32,619 nucleotides of DNA from CAG-217 sp963605415. GTDB taxonomy: Bacteria; Bacillota; Clostridia; Oscillospirales; Acutalibacteraceae. The position numbers and the translations under genes are program-made. Shown piece after piece: positions 1 to 9,014 of the stretch. Under the pieces are notes generated by a model that had not been told where the DNA came from, ran no database searches, and worked only from the letters and a program-made list of their open reading frames with translations. The stretch spans positions 1 to 32,619 of the forward strand of contig CAVCUL010000020.1 in NCBI GenBank assembly GCA_963605415.1, written 5' to 3'. The first letter of the stretch is position 1, and each line of letters opens with the position of its first letter.

Positions 1-135
1 CACTAACAAATTATATTGCCTTCAAAATTTGCCTGCGGCATAATTTTGAAATGGCTGAAATCACCATTTACGCCTGTTCAGGCAACACAGGTCAATCAGG
101 TGATTTTTAATAAACTATTTGTTGTCTGAAAGGCT
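1..135. other. Upstream region with hairpins, no gene seen
   Basis: No coding region is supported here. Two short inverted repeats are visible: one at about 22-50 (arms TTCAAAATT and AATTTTGAA, with an inner TGCC/GGCA) and GCCTG-TT-CAGGC at about 73-84. I see no convincing promoter; the segment may hold the end of an upstream transcript and the leader of the next gene. Confidence 0.4.
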
Positions 136-3100
136 ATGGTGATTATTATGGCTGGAATTCGGAAAAAATTAAAAGCGATCAAGAAGCGGCTGCGCCGTAT
201 GGTCAGCAAGACCCCTAAGCGCAAGTTCTATTACGGCTTCTTTTCAAAATACTGCCGCCTGCGGCCCAAGTGGGTGCTCATTGAGTCCTTCCACGGCCAA
301 ACGGTGTCCGACTCCGGACTGGTGCTGGCCCAGGAGATCGCCCGGCTGTACCCGGGGCAGTACCGGGTGTTCTATGCCACGGAGGATAAGAAGAAACACC
401 AGGCTTTTGTGGACGCGGCGGGGCTGCAAGTGGAGCTGGTGGATGTGACCACTTTTCGCTACACCCGCATTTTGGCCTGCGCCCAGCATATTTTTTCCAA
501 TGCGTCGCTGCCCATTTACTTTATCAAGCGGTCCGGCCAGGTGTATATGCAGACCTGGCACGGCACCCCGCTGAAGACCCTGGGCAAGCAAATGCGCATG
601 GGTATTGAGTCCATGTACAATGTGCAGCACAACTTTCTGCAAGCGGACTACCTGACCCAGCCCAACGCCTTTACCCGGGATGTGATCCTGCGGGATTACA
701 ATTTGGAGGCGCTGTACACCGGCAAGGTGGTGATGGCCGGTTACCCCCGCAACAAGGTGTTTATGGAGCCGGAGAAAGGCGCCGCCCTGCGCCGGGAGCT
801 GGGGCTGGAGGACAAGACCGTCTATGCCTATATGCCCACCTGGCGGGGGCAGAGCAACCACAGTGTGGATGTGCTGGAATACGCCGCTCAGGTGAAGAAG
901 ATCTTGAAAAAGCTGGACAACAGCTTAAAGGACGATCAGCTGTTGTTTGTGAACTTCCACCCCATTTTGCACGGAGCAGTACACCTGGGCAATTATAAAC
1001 GCATTCTGCCTTTTCCGGCAGAAGTGAGCAACTATGAATTTCTGAATTGTGCTGACGCGCTGATCACCGATTATTCCAGCGTGTTCTTTGATTTCTCCCT
1101 GACCAGGAAGCCCATTATCCTGTTTATGTACGATTACGATACATACTTGGCGGACCGTGGGCTGTATATGGATGTGCGTACCCTGCCGTTTCGCCAGATT
1201 TACAAGACGGACGAGCTGGCGGACTGCCTAAGCAGCGGAGCCTGTTTGCAGGATAATTACAGCAATACGGAGTATTACCGTACATTCTCCAAGTATGATA
1301 GTCCGGATATCAGCGAAAAGCTGCTGAAGTTGGCCTTTACCGGCGACCCCGGCGATCTAGAAGTGATCGATTACAGCAAGAATAAAGAGAGAACTTGGCG
1401 GGTGTTGTATCCTCAGCCCATTACCCAGCTGTCTGATTTGCGCACTTTGGCAAAAAAGGCAGACGATCACACATTGGTGCTTATGGAGAAAAAGTGGTTC
1501 AAAGGGGATTTGAGCCCAGTGCTCCACGATCAGTTTAATGACGCGTTTCCGTATGTGATCACCACCATGACCGTGCCGCGCACCTATATTGAGGCGCTGC
1601 TGGCGTCCCTGGGCGTGCGGCGGGTGCAAGAGCGCCTGCTGCGGCGGGATCAGCAGCGGATCTTCCCCAATTTGAAGATCGACGGCAAGTATCGGCGCCA
1701 CAGCAGTGTGTTTGCACCCGGCTACACGGCGGACTTGGAAAAAGCCGTGCGTGTGCCCCTGGAGCAGTGCACCATGCAGGACGGCGTGGTGCAGTTGCAG
1801 TATGGCGCCATTTCGGCCGATTATACCGTTTTGCAGCAGGCGGTGCTGAACCAAAAAGGCTGCGTGCTGGCGGTGTGGGATGCGCCGGAGGGCGTTGCCA
1901 CCTGCGCACGGTATGACCTGCGTGCGGTGGTAGAGGATGTGCAGCTGTATATCCGCAGAGGGTGCGTGCCGGCGTTGATCGCCCGCAGTGGTAAAACCGG
2001 TCGCCGGGTACTCTTGACCTTTGATGATCCCCAAAAGCGCCGCCGGGCACAGGTGAAAGCCAATGCCTGGAACAAGGCACCGTATTACTACGGCGTGGAT
2101 CAGAGCACCTACGGGGTTTCCAAAGACTATTTGTCTCCGGCCTTTCGCCGCATGGCGGAGAATGGACTGCTGCCGGATCGGCAGGCAGCCTTGGCCGCCT
2201 TTTCGGCGGAGCGGCAGCCCCAGCCTTTGGTGCTGTTGCCATTTTTAGAGAACAAGAAGAATGCCCCTCGGTGCCTGACCGTTTGGTTGACCACGCCGGA
2301 GCTGGCAATGAACCGGCTGCAGCGGGGCGCGGCCTTGCAACGGCTGCGTTGCAAGGGCCACCGGTGCACCATGCACCTGGCGCTTAAGGGGATTGACCCC
2401 AACCAGGTGGTGGGCGGCGTGTTGCAGTTCCGTTCCAAGACGGAAGAGATCGCCGTTCCCTTTGACGCGCGAGTCAAGCGCCGCCGCGGCGGCAGTGCAG
2501 TGCGCCTGGATCTGCAGCTGGACGCGCGTTTGCCGCTGAAGGAGCTGTATTGGGACGCTTATGTGCAGATTTACCAGTTTGGCGCCGTGTATCCGGTGAA
2601 GATCGTGTCTGCTAAGCCTTTGCAGCGGTGGCAGCTGTTCTTTACCAACTGCCAGGCGTTGGTGGACGATACCCATATTTTGTTCCCCTATTACAGAAAG
2701 GGCGGCCAGTTGTGCTACTGTTATCGCCCCTTGTGCGAGTACGATACGGCGGCGGTGCGCCTGCGAGAGATCACCGCGTATTCCCTGTATCTGCTGCTGC
2801 GCCCTCTGTGGCAGCGGCAAAAGAACTGGGTGGTGTATGAGAAGTTTTGCAAGACTGCCCAGGACAACAGCTACTATTTCTTCAAATACTGTATGGAGCA
2901 TCTGCCGGAGAAAGAGCGGCGGCATATCTATTACATTATGGACCCCCGGGAGCCGGACTACAAGAATGTGGCCGGTTACGGCCGCCAGGTGGTGCCCTTT
3001 ATGAGCCTCAGGCACATGCTGCTGACTCTGTCCATGCGCATTTGCATTTCCTCGGACTCCACCTCTCATCTGTATGTGTGGCGCTCCAAACCCAGCATTG

Positions 3101-3915
3101 TGCGCCGAACCATCAAGAAAAAGGAAGAGCTGTTCTTGCAGCATGGCGTTACCGCCATGAAGCGGGTGGATCATCTGTTTGGCAAGAAGGGCAGCAGCCC
3201 CATGACCTACTTTGTCACCTGCTCCCGGCCGGAGCACGATATTGTGGTGCGTGAGTTTGACTACGAACCGGAGAATGTGCCCATTACCGGCTTTGCCCGC
3301 TGGGATGTGCTGGAGGACAAGTCCACCCCGGAGGATCCCTTTATCCTGATGATGCCCACCTGGCGTTCCTGGCTGGAGGAGGTGGATAACGACACCTTTT
3401 TGCAGAGCGATTACTACAAGAATTATTCCGCTCTGCTGACGGACCCGGCGTTGGACGAGATGCTCCGGCGCAATCATACCCGCCTGGTGTTCTATCTGCA
3501 CCCCAAATTTGCCGGGTATATGGATAATTTTAAGGACAAGATCAGTCCCCGGGTTACCTGTATTCCCTTTGGCCGGCAGCCGCTTAATGAACTGATGATG
3601 CGCTGCAAGCTGCTGGTAACGGACTATTCCAGTGTGTGTTGGGATGTGCTGTACCAGAACAAGCCGGTGGTGTATTACCAGTTTGACTACGACCTGTATA
3701 ACCAGGTGCACGGATCCTACTTGGATATGACAACCCAGCTGCCCGGCGATCGGTTTACACAGGTCGAGGATCTGGTGCCTTGCCTGGACAGCTACGCGGC
3801 AGCGGACTTTGAGATGAAGCCCAAGTACCGCAAAATGGCCAAGCAGTATTTTATGTTCCGTGACCACCATAACAGCCAACGGATCTACAAATTCTTAAAA
3901 TCACTGGGATATTGA
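136..3915 (+). CDS. Large CDP-glycerol glycerophosphotransferase family protein with two transferase domains
   Basis: A protein of about 1259 residues with two copies of the TagB/TagF-type glycerophosphotransferase fold (Glyphos_transf). The first copy (about residues 40-400) has WHGTPLKTLG near 141-150, PTWRG near 234-238 and TDYSSVFFDF near 311-320. The second (about 895-1250) has LQHGVTAMK near 999, PTWRSW and TDYSSVCWD near 1161. The roughly 480 residues between are not recognised. Family members polymerise or prime glycerol phosphate from CDP-glycerol onto wall polymers or glycans at the inner membrane face. No signal peptide or membrane helix is evident; the N-terminus is very basic. 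The start is uncertain: ATG at 136 has AAAGG only two bases upstream, while ATG at 148 has GGTGA five bases upstream. The gene is convergent with the next one. The exact polymer cannot be read from sequence. Confidence 0.88.
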   Translation: MVIIMAGIRKKLKAIKKRLRRMVSKTPKRKFYYGFFSKYCRLRPKWVLIESFHGQTVSDSGLVLAQEIARLYPGQYRVFYATEDKKKHQAFVDAAGLQVELVDVTTFRYTRILACAQHIFSNASLPIYFIKRSGQVYMQTWHGTPLKTLGKQMRMGIESMYNVQHNFLQADYLTQPNAFTRDVILRDYNLEALYTGKVVMAGYPRNKVFMEPEKGAALRRELGLEDKTVYAYMPTWRGQSNHSVDVLEYAAQVKKILKKLDNSLKDDQLLFVNFHPILHGAVHLGNYKRILPFPAEVSNYEFLNCADALITDYSSVFFDFSLTRKPIILFMYDYDTYLADRGLYMDVRTLPFRQIYKTDELADCLSSGACLQDNYSNTEYYRTFSKYDSPDISEKLLKLAFTGDPGDLEVIDYSKNKERTWRVLYPQPITQLSDLRTLAKKADDHTLVLMEKKWFKGDLSPVLHDQFNDAFPYVITTMTVPRTYIEALLASLGVRRVQERLLRRDQQRIFPNLKIDGKYRRHSSVFAPGYTADLEKAVRVPLEQCTMQDGVVQLQYGAISADYTVLQQAVLNQKGCVLAVWDAPEGVATCARYDLRAVVEDVQLYIRRGCVPALIARSGKTGRRVLLTFDDPQKRRRAQVKANAWNKAPYYYGVDQSTYGVSKDYLSPAFRRMAENGLLPDRQAALAAFSAERQPQPLVLLPFLENKKNAPRCLTVWLTTPELAMNRLQRGAALQRLRCKGHRCTMHLALKGIDPNQVVGGVLQFRSKTEEIAVPFDARVKRRRGGSAVRLDLQLDARLPLKELYWDAYVQIYQFGAVYPVKIVSAKPLQRWQLFFTNCQALVDDTHILFPYYRKGGQLCYCYRPLCEYDTAAVRLREITAYSLYLLLRPLWQRQKNWVVYEKFCKTAQDNSYYFFKYCMEHLPEKERRHIYYIMDPREPDYKNVAGYGRQVVPFMSLRHMLLTLSMRICISSDSTSHLYVWRSKPSIVRRTIKKKEELFLQHGVTAMKRVDHLFGKKGSSPMTYFVTCSRPEHDIVVREFDYEPENVPITGFARWDVLEDKSTPEDPFILMMPTWRSWLEEVDNDTFLQSDYYKNYSALLTDPALDEMLRRNHTRLVFYLHPKFAGYMDNFKDKISPRVTCIPFGRQPLNELMMRCKLLVTDYSSVCWDVLYQNKPVVYYQFDYDLYNQVHGSYLDMTTQLPGDRFTQVEDLVPCLDSYAAADFEMKPKYRKMAKQYFMFRDHHNSQRIYKFLKSLGY

Positions 3916-3918
3916 AGC

Positions 3919-3954
3919 AAAAATGCCGTACGGAAGATACCGTACGGCATTTTT
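3919..3954. terminator. Bidirectional intrinsic terminator
   Basis: Perfect 15-bp inverted repeat (AAAAATGCCGTACGG at 3919-3933, complement at 3940-3954) with a 6-base loop. It has an A-run on the left and a T-run on the right, so it can terminate both convergent genes. Confidence 0.93.
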
Positions 3955-3957
3955 TAA

Positions 3958-5595
3958 TTATGTGTTTAACATGACCTTTAGCCATGCGTTTAAATCAAAG
4001 GGCGGTGTCTCTTTCGGTGCGGAAACATCCTGACCGTTTTCATCAAAGTAGTGGATCGCATGGCCGGTCGCCATTGCTTCGGTTTGTACACCGGACAAAT
4101 ATTGTTGGCATGGCAGATAACAGTCACCAAGTTCTGCCTGCATAGAAATATAGGCATCAGGCAGATCTATATAGCAGATATGATCCGCATGGCGTATGGC
4201 GCTGCGCTGTGCGGCCTGAAATACGGAGAAAAAGTCAAAAACAACCAATGAACCCACACGATCGGCCAGCTTTTGTACCTGCTGCAGTGCGGACTGTGCA
4301 GGAATATGATTGTCCAGTACCAGATAGGCCGGTTTTGTGTCAAATGCCGGAATGGTGGTGATTTGCACTGTGTCCAGGCCCATTGGCATTTTGCTGTTTA
4401 CTACAAGCATTTTTTGACCATCAGGCATAGTGAGGGACAGCGCCTTAGACGGAGAACTATCGAGTTTTGCGGGAATGTAGGGCAGCAGGGTGCAAGCACT
4501 GCACAGCCCGGATCGGTCAAATTCTGCAGCGGCGTTTAGGGCGTCTTGATTGAGAAACAAACTGTGGGTATGTTCCTGAATATGACGAGTTTTAGATTCT
4601 ACGGCGCTTTGATTTTGTAAGGTGTAGTTGTTTAAGTTTGCAATGACCTTGGCACCCGGATAGGCACGCAACAACCAGCGCCAGTAGAAAACATCATATT
4701 TCAGATTGAAAATACAGTCAAAGGTTTTACTGCCCAGCAGACGGCGTTGCTCCCGCTGAAATAGGCCATCCGGTAAGAATGCGTCAATATCCGAGGCGTC
4801 TTCAACAAAATGATGCTCGCCTTTTAAGTATGCTAAACGCCGATTGGTTTCTGCGTCGCAAAGCATTTTTCCTTTCTTGACGGCCAAGTGCACACGAGAA
4901 TCCAGTGCTTCCAATTGGGTAGCGTATTGATCTGCAAATTTTCCTTCCATCAACAGAGTAACATCATATTGATCGTAGTCAATTTGCTGCGTCAGTCGTG
5001 TAAAGAATGGGTAGAAGGTAGCGTAGTATTTGAAGTTGATGACAAACAGTAAATTGGTTTTATTCGGCTTGGGCGTTTGCGGCCGCAATTGCCGTAAGGC
5101 CAGTTTGCGCAACAGTGCCGAGTCGGACAGATTGCCTGTGCGGCTCTTTGTTTGCACATGATAGTCTGCTTTGTTCTCCAGTGATGTTAAGTGAATGCGA
5201 TTTTTGCAGTTGGTTGGCTGGAGTTCTACCTGCTCAATAAGCACTTGCCCCGGCTGTTTGGCAAAATCTGTATATAGCACCGTATCGGTATAGACCCATT
5301 TGGCGGTAGCCATGGCATTGTAGTACGCGGCGGAATTCTTCTCCACCGGGTGCACATGCTTGTTGCCGGAAAAGGTCTTTGCAAAGTATTCACGGACATA
5401 TACTTCCAGTCCGGCAATGCGAGCGGCTTTTACCAATTTTTTTACGCGAGGTAGACTGGCTTTTGATTTTGTGAGGATCAAAAGTGATTTCGGATCCAGC
5501 GGTTGTGCCAGTTGTTTGCAATACTCGGTCTGCTCAAAAGGTTCGTCAAAGTGGAACAAGGCATAGTCTTGGAAAGAGACTGGATATTCTTCCAT
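3958..5595 (-). CDS. Glycosyltransferase-like protein, degenerate relative of the CDP-glycerol/GT fusion
   Basis: A protein of 545 residues starting at an ATG preceded by AAGGAGG; an in-frame upstream ATG lacks that site and lies inside the neighbour. The N-terminal half contains a segment (AKWVYTDTVLYTDFAKQPGQ, about residues 93-112) that parallels the conserved TagF-type stretch in the upstream gene (TAKYLITN..., then FAKKEGQV). The catalytic WHG that should follow is replaced by EQVELQ. The C-terminal half looks like a Rossmann-type glycosyltransferase region (LLFVINFKYYATFYP, CIFNLKYD) but no clear catalytic E-x7-E motif is seen. Its ribosome binding site overlaps the stop of the upstream fusion gene, so the two are surely cotranscribed. 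It probably acts with it in decorating or extending a surface glycopolymer, possibly without its own phosphotransferase activity. Function is inferred. Confidence 0.6.
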   Translation of the reverse strand: MEEYPVSFQDYALFHFDEPFEQTEYCKQLAQPLDPKSLLILTKSKASLPRVKKLVKAARIAGLEVYVREYFAKTFSGNKHVHPVEKNSAAYYNAMATAKWVYTDTVLYTDFAKQPGQVLIEQVELQPTNCKNRIHLTSLENKADYHVQTKSRTGNLSDSALLRKLALRQLRPQTPKPNKTNLLFVINFKYYATFYPFFTRLTQQIDYDQYDVTLLMEGKFADQYATQLEALDSRVHLAVKKGKMLCDAETNRRLAYLKGEHHFVEDASDIDAFLPDGLFQREQRRLLGSKTFDCIFNLKYDVFYWRWLLRAYPGAKVIANLNNYTLQNQSAVESKTRHIQEHTHSLFLNQDALNAAAEFDRSGLCSACTLLPYIPAKLDSSPSKALSLTMPDGQKMLVVNSKMPMGLDTVQITTIPAFDTKPAYLVLDNHIPAQSALQQVQKLADRVGSLVVFDFFSVFQAAQRSAIRHADHICYIDLPDAYISMQAELGDCYLPCQQYLSGVQTEAMATGHAIHYFDENGQDVSAPKETPPFDLNAWLKVMLNT

Positions 5596-5608
5596 TTTGT
5601 TTTCCTCC

Positions 5609-8119
5609 TTAATCTTCCAAGCAGACTTCAAATTCTGCCATAGCTTCTTGGTTGTATTTGTTCGGGTCAAAAGGATATGCGTTAGGCACATTGCCGTTCA
5701 GAAATGCCAGTAGTCCATTGTAGATATCTTGTGTTTCCATTTCAATGCACAACTGGCCGTCCTGATATAGACTGTCTTTTACACTGGCAAAATTGGAGAC
5801 AATGATGGGAAGATGCAGTGTGCGTGCCTCTAACAGTACCATTGGTTGCCCTTCGTAAAACGAGGGCAAAACAAAGCAATCACAATCGGCCAGTAGGGCA
5901 AACGGATTGCTGATATTGCCGGTGAGGATAACTTTACCGGTTAATCCCAGTTTGGTGATCTGGCGGCGTAACTTGTTGCGCAGCGGGCCGTCACCGATAA
6001 TGTATAACCGCAGATTGTCCTGCTTTTTGGATAGTTCGGCAAAGGCATCAATCAAGCGGGCATGGTTTTTGGCTTCTGCCAAACGGCCCACTGTGGCAAA
6101 ACAAATTTGTCCTTTTTCCGGTGCGGGGACCAAGGCGTGATTTTGCTGATTGGCGCCGATAAACAGCAGGTACTTTTTTTCATTGATTTCCACAATATTG
6201 TGATCGGCGGCCCCTTGCAACACACGCACGCTGTTTGTTAAATTCTTGGCATATCCGAATCGGCTGTATGTTGCCGGCGTAGATAAATCTGCACGGTTGA
6301 CCTCCATAACAGCGTGAGAGCAACTGACATATTTGTCTATTTGGGGATAAAGCTTGTAAATATTATCCAAATTACGACGGAAAGTGTACTTCCCATTTAC
6401 GCACCGATTGTACTCGGACTGCATGACATTGTGCATCCAAATGACCTGGCGGGGCTGCTTTTGGGATACATATAAATTTGCCCATAAGGCACTGAAGCCG
6501 GAAAAATTGATGATACAGTCAAACTGCGCATCACCAAAGGCACGGTGAAATTCTGTGTCGTAGAATTCTGCCGGGAACAGCGGATCACCGTCACTTTCAA
6601 CGATCGCATGCTCTAAGCAATATTCTCGCCGTGCATAGTCCTCGCAGTTAATGATCATAGGTGCGGTTTTATATAAAACACGCACGCCATCCGGAATACC
6701 GGCCAAATATTTTTGGGTGTTGCCCGTGCTGCCAATGGCATAAAAACTGACATCGTATTTGTCACAATCAATGTTGTTCAGTAAATTTTGCATGGAAAAG
6801 CTGATGCCGTTTGGCATAATACCGTCGGTGTGGAACAGCAACTTCTTCTTTTTGTTTTCCAGCGTGATACAGTGGCTGGTATCACCGAAGAATGCGGCAT
6901 CGACAACACGCTTGCACACATCTCCGTCGTCGTTGCATACAAATTTTTCTTTGGCTGCCGTATATTTTTCCGGCTCAAAGAAAGTTTTGTAATCTTCAAT
7001 TTGGCCGCACCATTGACCAATTTGCTCCGGATCATTGCTGATGGGACCGGGCAAAGCGTCAACCGGCGTATACAAACCACGCTCTTCCGTATAAGTCTCC
7101 AAGTCCGGAATGTAAAAGAGAATGGGGCGATCGGTCACCAAAAAGTCAAAGAATATGCTGGAGTAGTCGGAAATCAGAATATCGGTAATCCCTAGCAGTG
7201 CGTTGGTATCTACAGTAGCAGGGATGAATGTATCTTCCAGCAAGCCGTTATCTCGCAGCGCTTTGTAAACGACCTGATGCGGCTTAAAGAGTACCTGATA
7301 TTGCTCTTTGTCAATATACCGGTAGATGGTCTTGGCAAAATCCAGATATTCTGCAGGGTTGATGTCCGGGGTCGCATATTTTGCGCCACGCCAGGTAGGT
7401 GCCCAAAGGATCAGTTTTTTGTTGGGATCATAGTTAACGCCGCTTTTGCGCAAATCATTTTGGATTTGTGCACGATCTACATGAACTGTGCGATCAATGC
7501 GTGGGTAGCCGGTTTCAATAATTTTCCCCGGAAAGATACCGTCCAGTTTAAATGCGGTTTTAAAATTCTCTGTGGTAAAAGGCACCGGGCTGATCAAATA
7601 ATCCGTCATAAGAAAATTTCGAATTTGATTGCCGGCATACAGGCTGCCATCGGGTACATCATAGCCCAGGTTTTTAAGTGGAATGCCATGCCAAGTATTG
7701 ATAATGACCTGTCCTTCTTTTTTGGCAAAATAACTGGGCCAGGTCACATTGGTGATCAAATATTTGGCTGTAGACAGATAGGTATAATACTCTTGATTGT
7801 GGATGTCGATAAAGCGGACACGGGGATCGTTTTCAAATTCAGAGACCACCCGATCATGATCTTCACTTTCTTCCAGCACCACAACATGGGTGAATTCGGC
7901 AAAGCGCGGGTCATTATGTAGATAGCGAAAGAGAGCGCCCGGATTGCAGGTGATACCACGACCGTTAAAGCATTCATAAAGAATCATGTGGTCATCTAAT
8001 TCGCAATCCTTTCGTGCGGTATAGTAGTCGGCGCGTGTTGAAAAGGAGACTTTGTTTTTATAGATGGATTCCGCTTCTTTGCGAAAGGCATCTAATTCGA
8101 CATTCGATACTTTATTCAT
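5609..8119 (-). CDS. CDP-glycerol glycerophosphotransferase / GT4 glycosyltransferase fusion
   Basis: A protein of 836 residues. The N-terminal half (about 45-440) is a TagB/TagF-type glycerophosphotransferase: GQVIINTWHGIPLKNLG near 136-152, APTWRGAK near 240-247, LFKPHQ near 277-282 and SDYSSIFFDF near 317-326. The C-terminal part (about 655-810) is a GT4 (group 1) glycosyltransferase with VGRLAEAKNH, IIGDGPL, LTGNISNPFALLADCD and PSFYEGQPMVLLEA, where the last two glutamates are the family E-x7-E. Both activities in one chain suggest alternating addition of glycerol phosphate and a sugar to a wall teichoic acid or capsule-like polymer at the membrane. The start at 8119 is chosen because AAAAGGGG lies about ten bases upstream and a promoter precedes it; the longer reading runs through that promoter. 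It is the first gene of a two-gene operon. Confidence 0.88.
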   Translation of the reverse strand: MNKVSNVELDAFRKEAESIYKNKVSFSTRADYYTARKDCELDDHMILYECFNGRGITCNPGALFRYLHNDPRFAEFTHVVVLEESEDHDRVVSEFENDPRVRFIDIHNQEYYTYLSTAKYLITNVTWPSYFAKKEGQVIINTWHGIPLKNLGYDVPDGSLYAGNQIRNFLMTDYLISPVPFTTENFKTAFKLDGIFPGKIIETGYPRIDRTVHVDRAQIQNDLRKSGVNYDPNKKLILWAPTWRGAKYATPDINPAEYLDFAKTIYRYIDKEQYQVLFKPHQVVYKALRDNGLLEDTFIPATVDTNALLGITDILISDYSSIFFDFLVTDRPILFYIPDLETYTEERGLYTPVDALPGPISNDPEQIGQWCGQIEDYKTFFEPEKYTAAKEKFVCNDDGDVCKRVVDAAFFGDTSHCITLENKKKKLLFHTDGIMPNGISFSMQNLLNNIDCDKYDVSFYAIGSTGNTQKYLAGIPDGVRVLYKTAPMIINCEDYARREYCLEHAIVESDGDPLFPAEFYDTEFHRAFGDAQFDCIINFSGFSALWANLYVSQKQPRQVIWMHNVMQSEYNRCVNGKYTFRRNLDNIYKLYPQIDKYVSCSHAVMEVNRADLSTPATYSRFGYAKNLTNSVRVLQGAADHNIVEINEKKYLLFIGANQQNHALVPAPEKGQICFATVGRLAEAKNHARLIDAFAELSKKQDNLRLYIIGDGPLRNKLRRQITKLGLTGKVILTGNISNPFALLADCDCFVLPSFYEGQPMVLLEARTLHLPIIVSNFASVKDSLYQDGQLCIEMETQDIYNGLLAFLNGNVPNAYPFDPNKYNQEAMAEFEVCLED

Positions 8120-8159
8120 TTCATTTTTACCCCTTTTTCTTACCAAAATAGTTAAAAAA

Positions 8160-8188
8160 AGTATAACATATTCCTTTATTTTTGTAAA
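8160..8188 (-). promoter_or_regulatory. Sigma-A promoter of the minus-strand glycosyltransferase operon
   Basis: On the minus strand: TTTACA (8183-8188), a 17-base spacer, then TATACT (8160-8165) with an upstream TG, about 40 bases before the start codon at 8119. It is divergent with the promoter at 8199-8227. Confidence 0.8.
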
Positions 8189-8198
8189 GCCGGCACGA

Positions 8199-8227
8199 TT
8201 GACGGCAGGGCGCCCAGGGCTTATAAT
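8199..8227 (+). promoter_or_regulatory. Sigma-A promoter of the PHP gene
   Basis: TTGACG (8199-8204), a 17-base spacer and TATAAT (8222-8227), about 30 bases upstream of the ATG at 8259. The two divergent -35 boxes are only ten bases apart, so the promoters probably share regulation. Confidence 0.85.
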
Positions 8228-8258
8228 AGGCATAGAGCAAAGCAAAGAAGGTGCGGTC

Positions 8259-8927
8259 ATGGAATATAAATATGAGCTTCACTGCCACACCGGCGCTGTC
8301 AGCCGCTGCGGGCGGGTGGAGCCGGAAAAAATTGTGGAGATGTATGTGGAGGCCGGGTACAACGGCATTGTGGTCACGGACCATTACAGCCCTATGACCT
8401 TTCCCATTCATCGGCTGGCGTGCCCCCAAAAGGCGGCGGATTTTTACCTGTCCGGCTATCGGCGGATGAAAGCGGCGGCCCCGGCGGGCTTTACCGTGCT
8501 GCTGGGGATGGAGCTGCGCCACTACTGGACTGCCAATGACTACCTGATCTACGGCGTGACGGAGGATTTTATCAAGAACGCCGGCAATCTGATGAATGTG
8601 TGGGAGCCGGGGGTGAAGGCTCTGTGCCAGCAAAACGGCTTTCTTATTTACCAGGCGCACCCTTTCCGCGTAGGTATTCGCCGCACGGACCCGAAGAATA
8701 TTGACGGGGTGGAGGTCTATAACGGCAAGACGGACGATAAGCGCAACGCCCAGGCGCTGGCGTGGGCCAAAGAGAACGGCAAGCTGATGGTCTCCGGCTC
8801 CGACTTCCACACTCCGGAGCATTTGGCAAGGGGCGGAATTATCACCAAAAAACCAATCCAAAATAATGCAGATTTATTAACAATTCTTAAAAATTCCGAT
8901 TTCCGGCTGATAAATGTTGACTTATAA
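8259..8927 (+). CDS. PHP-domain phosphoesterase
   Basis: A protein of 222 residues with the PHP metal-dependent phosphoesterase fold. ELHCHTGAVSRCG near residues 5-17 gives the first HxH metal site, VVTDHYSPM near 36-44 the next histidine, GMELRHY supplies the glutamate, QAHPFR a further histidine, and SGSDFHTPEH the closing DxH. Stand-alone PHP proteins hydrolyse phosphoesters (for example histidinol phosphate or nucleotide substrates); the substrate here cannot be read. The length suits the TrpH/YciV-like stand-alone class, though it is slightly short. The start is fixed by AAGAAGG eight bases upstream and by the TTGACG/TATAAT promoter. A longer reading frame that begins upstream overlaps the divergent gene and is rejected. 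Confidence 0.87.
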   Translation: MEYKYELHCHTGAVSRCGRVEPEKIVEMYVEAGYNGIVVTDHYSPMTFPIHRLACPQKAADFYLSGYRRMKAAAPAGFTVLLGMELRHYWTANDYLIYGVTEDFIKNAGNLMNVWEPGVKALCQQNGFLIYQAHPFRVGIRRTDPKNIDGVEVYNGKTDDKRNAQALAWAKENGKLMVSGSDFHTPEHLARGGIITKKPIQNNADLLTILKNSDFRLINVDL

Positions 8928-8944
8928 GCGGGAACTGGTATAAT
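8917..8944 (+). promoter_or_regulatory. Predicted promoter of the flavoprotein operon
   Basis: TTGACT (8917-8922), a 16-base spacer and TATAAT (8939-8944) with an extended -10 TGG. The -35 lies in the last codons of the PHP gene. The expected start point (about 8951) falls inside the left arm of the following terminator hairpin. Confidence 0.65.
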
Positions 8945-8947
8945 ATC

Positions 8948-8980
8948 AAAAACGCTGCATACAGGTTATGCGGCGTTTTT
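8948..8980 (+). terminator. Intrinsic terminator after the PHP gene
   Basis: A 14-bp stem (8948-8961 with 8967-8980, one G-T pair), a five-base loop and a T-run. It should end PHP transcripts, but it lies directly downstream of the predicted promoter at 8917-8944. Confidence 0.85.
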
Positions 8981-9014
8981 TCTAAGAAATGTCTAATTTC
9001 AAGTAGGTGATTCT

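Noticed and set aside
2245..3879. Long open frame of 544 codons on the minus strand, opposite the large glycerophosphotransferase
   Set aside because: It is a shadow caused by the GC-rich codon pattern of the plus-strand gene; its His/Leu/Gln-rich product shows no family motifs and no ribosome binding site.
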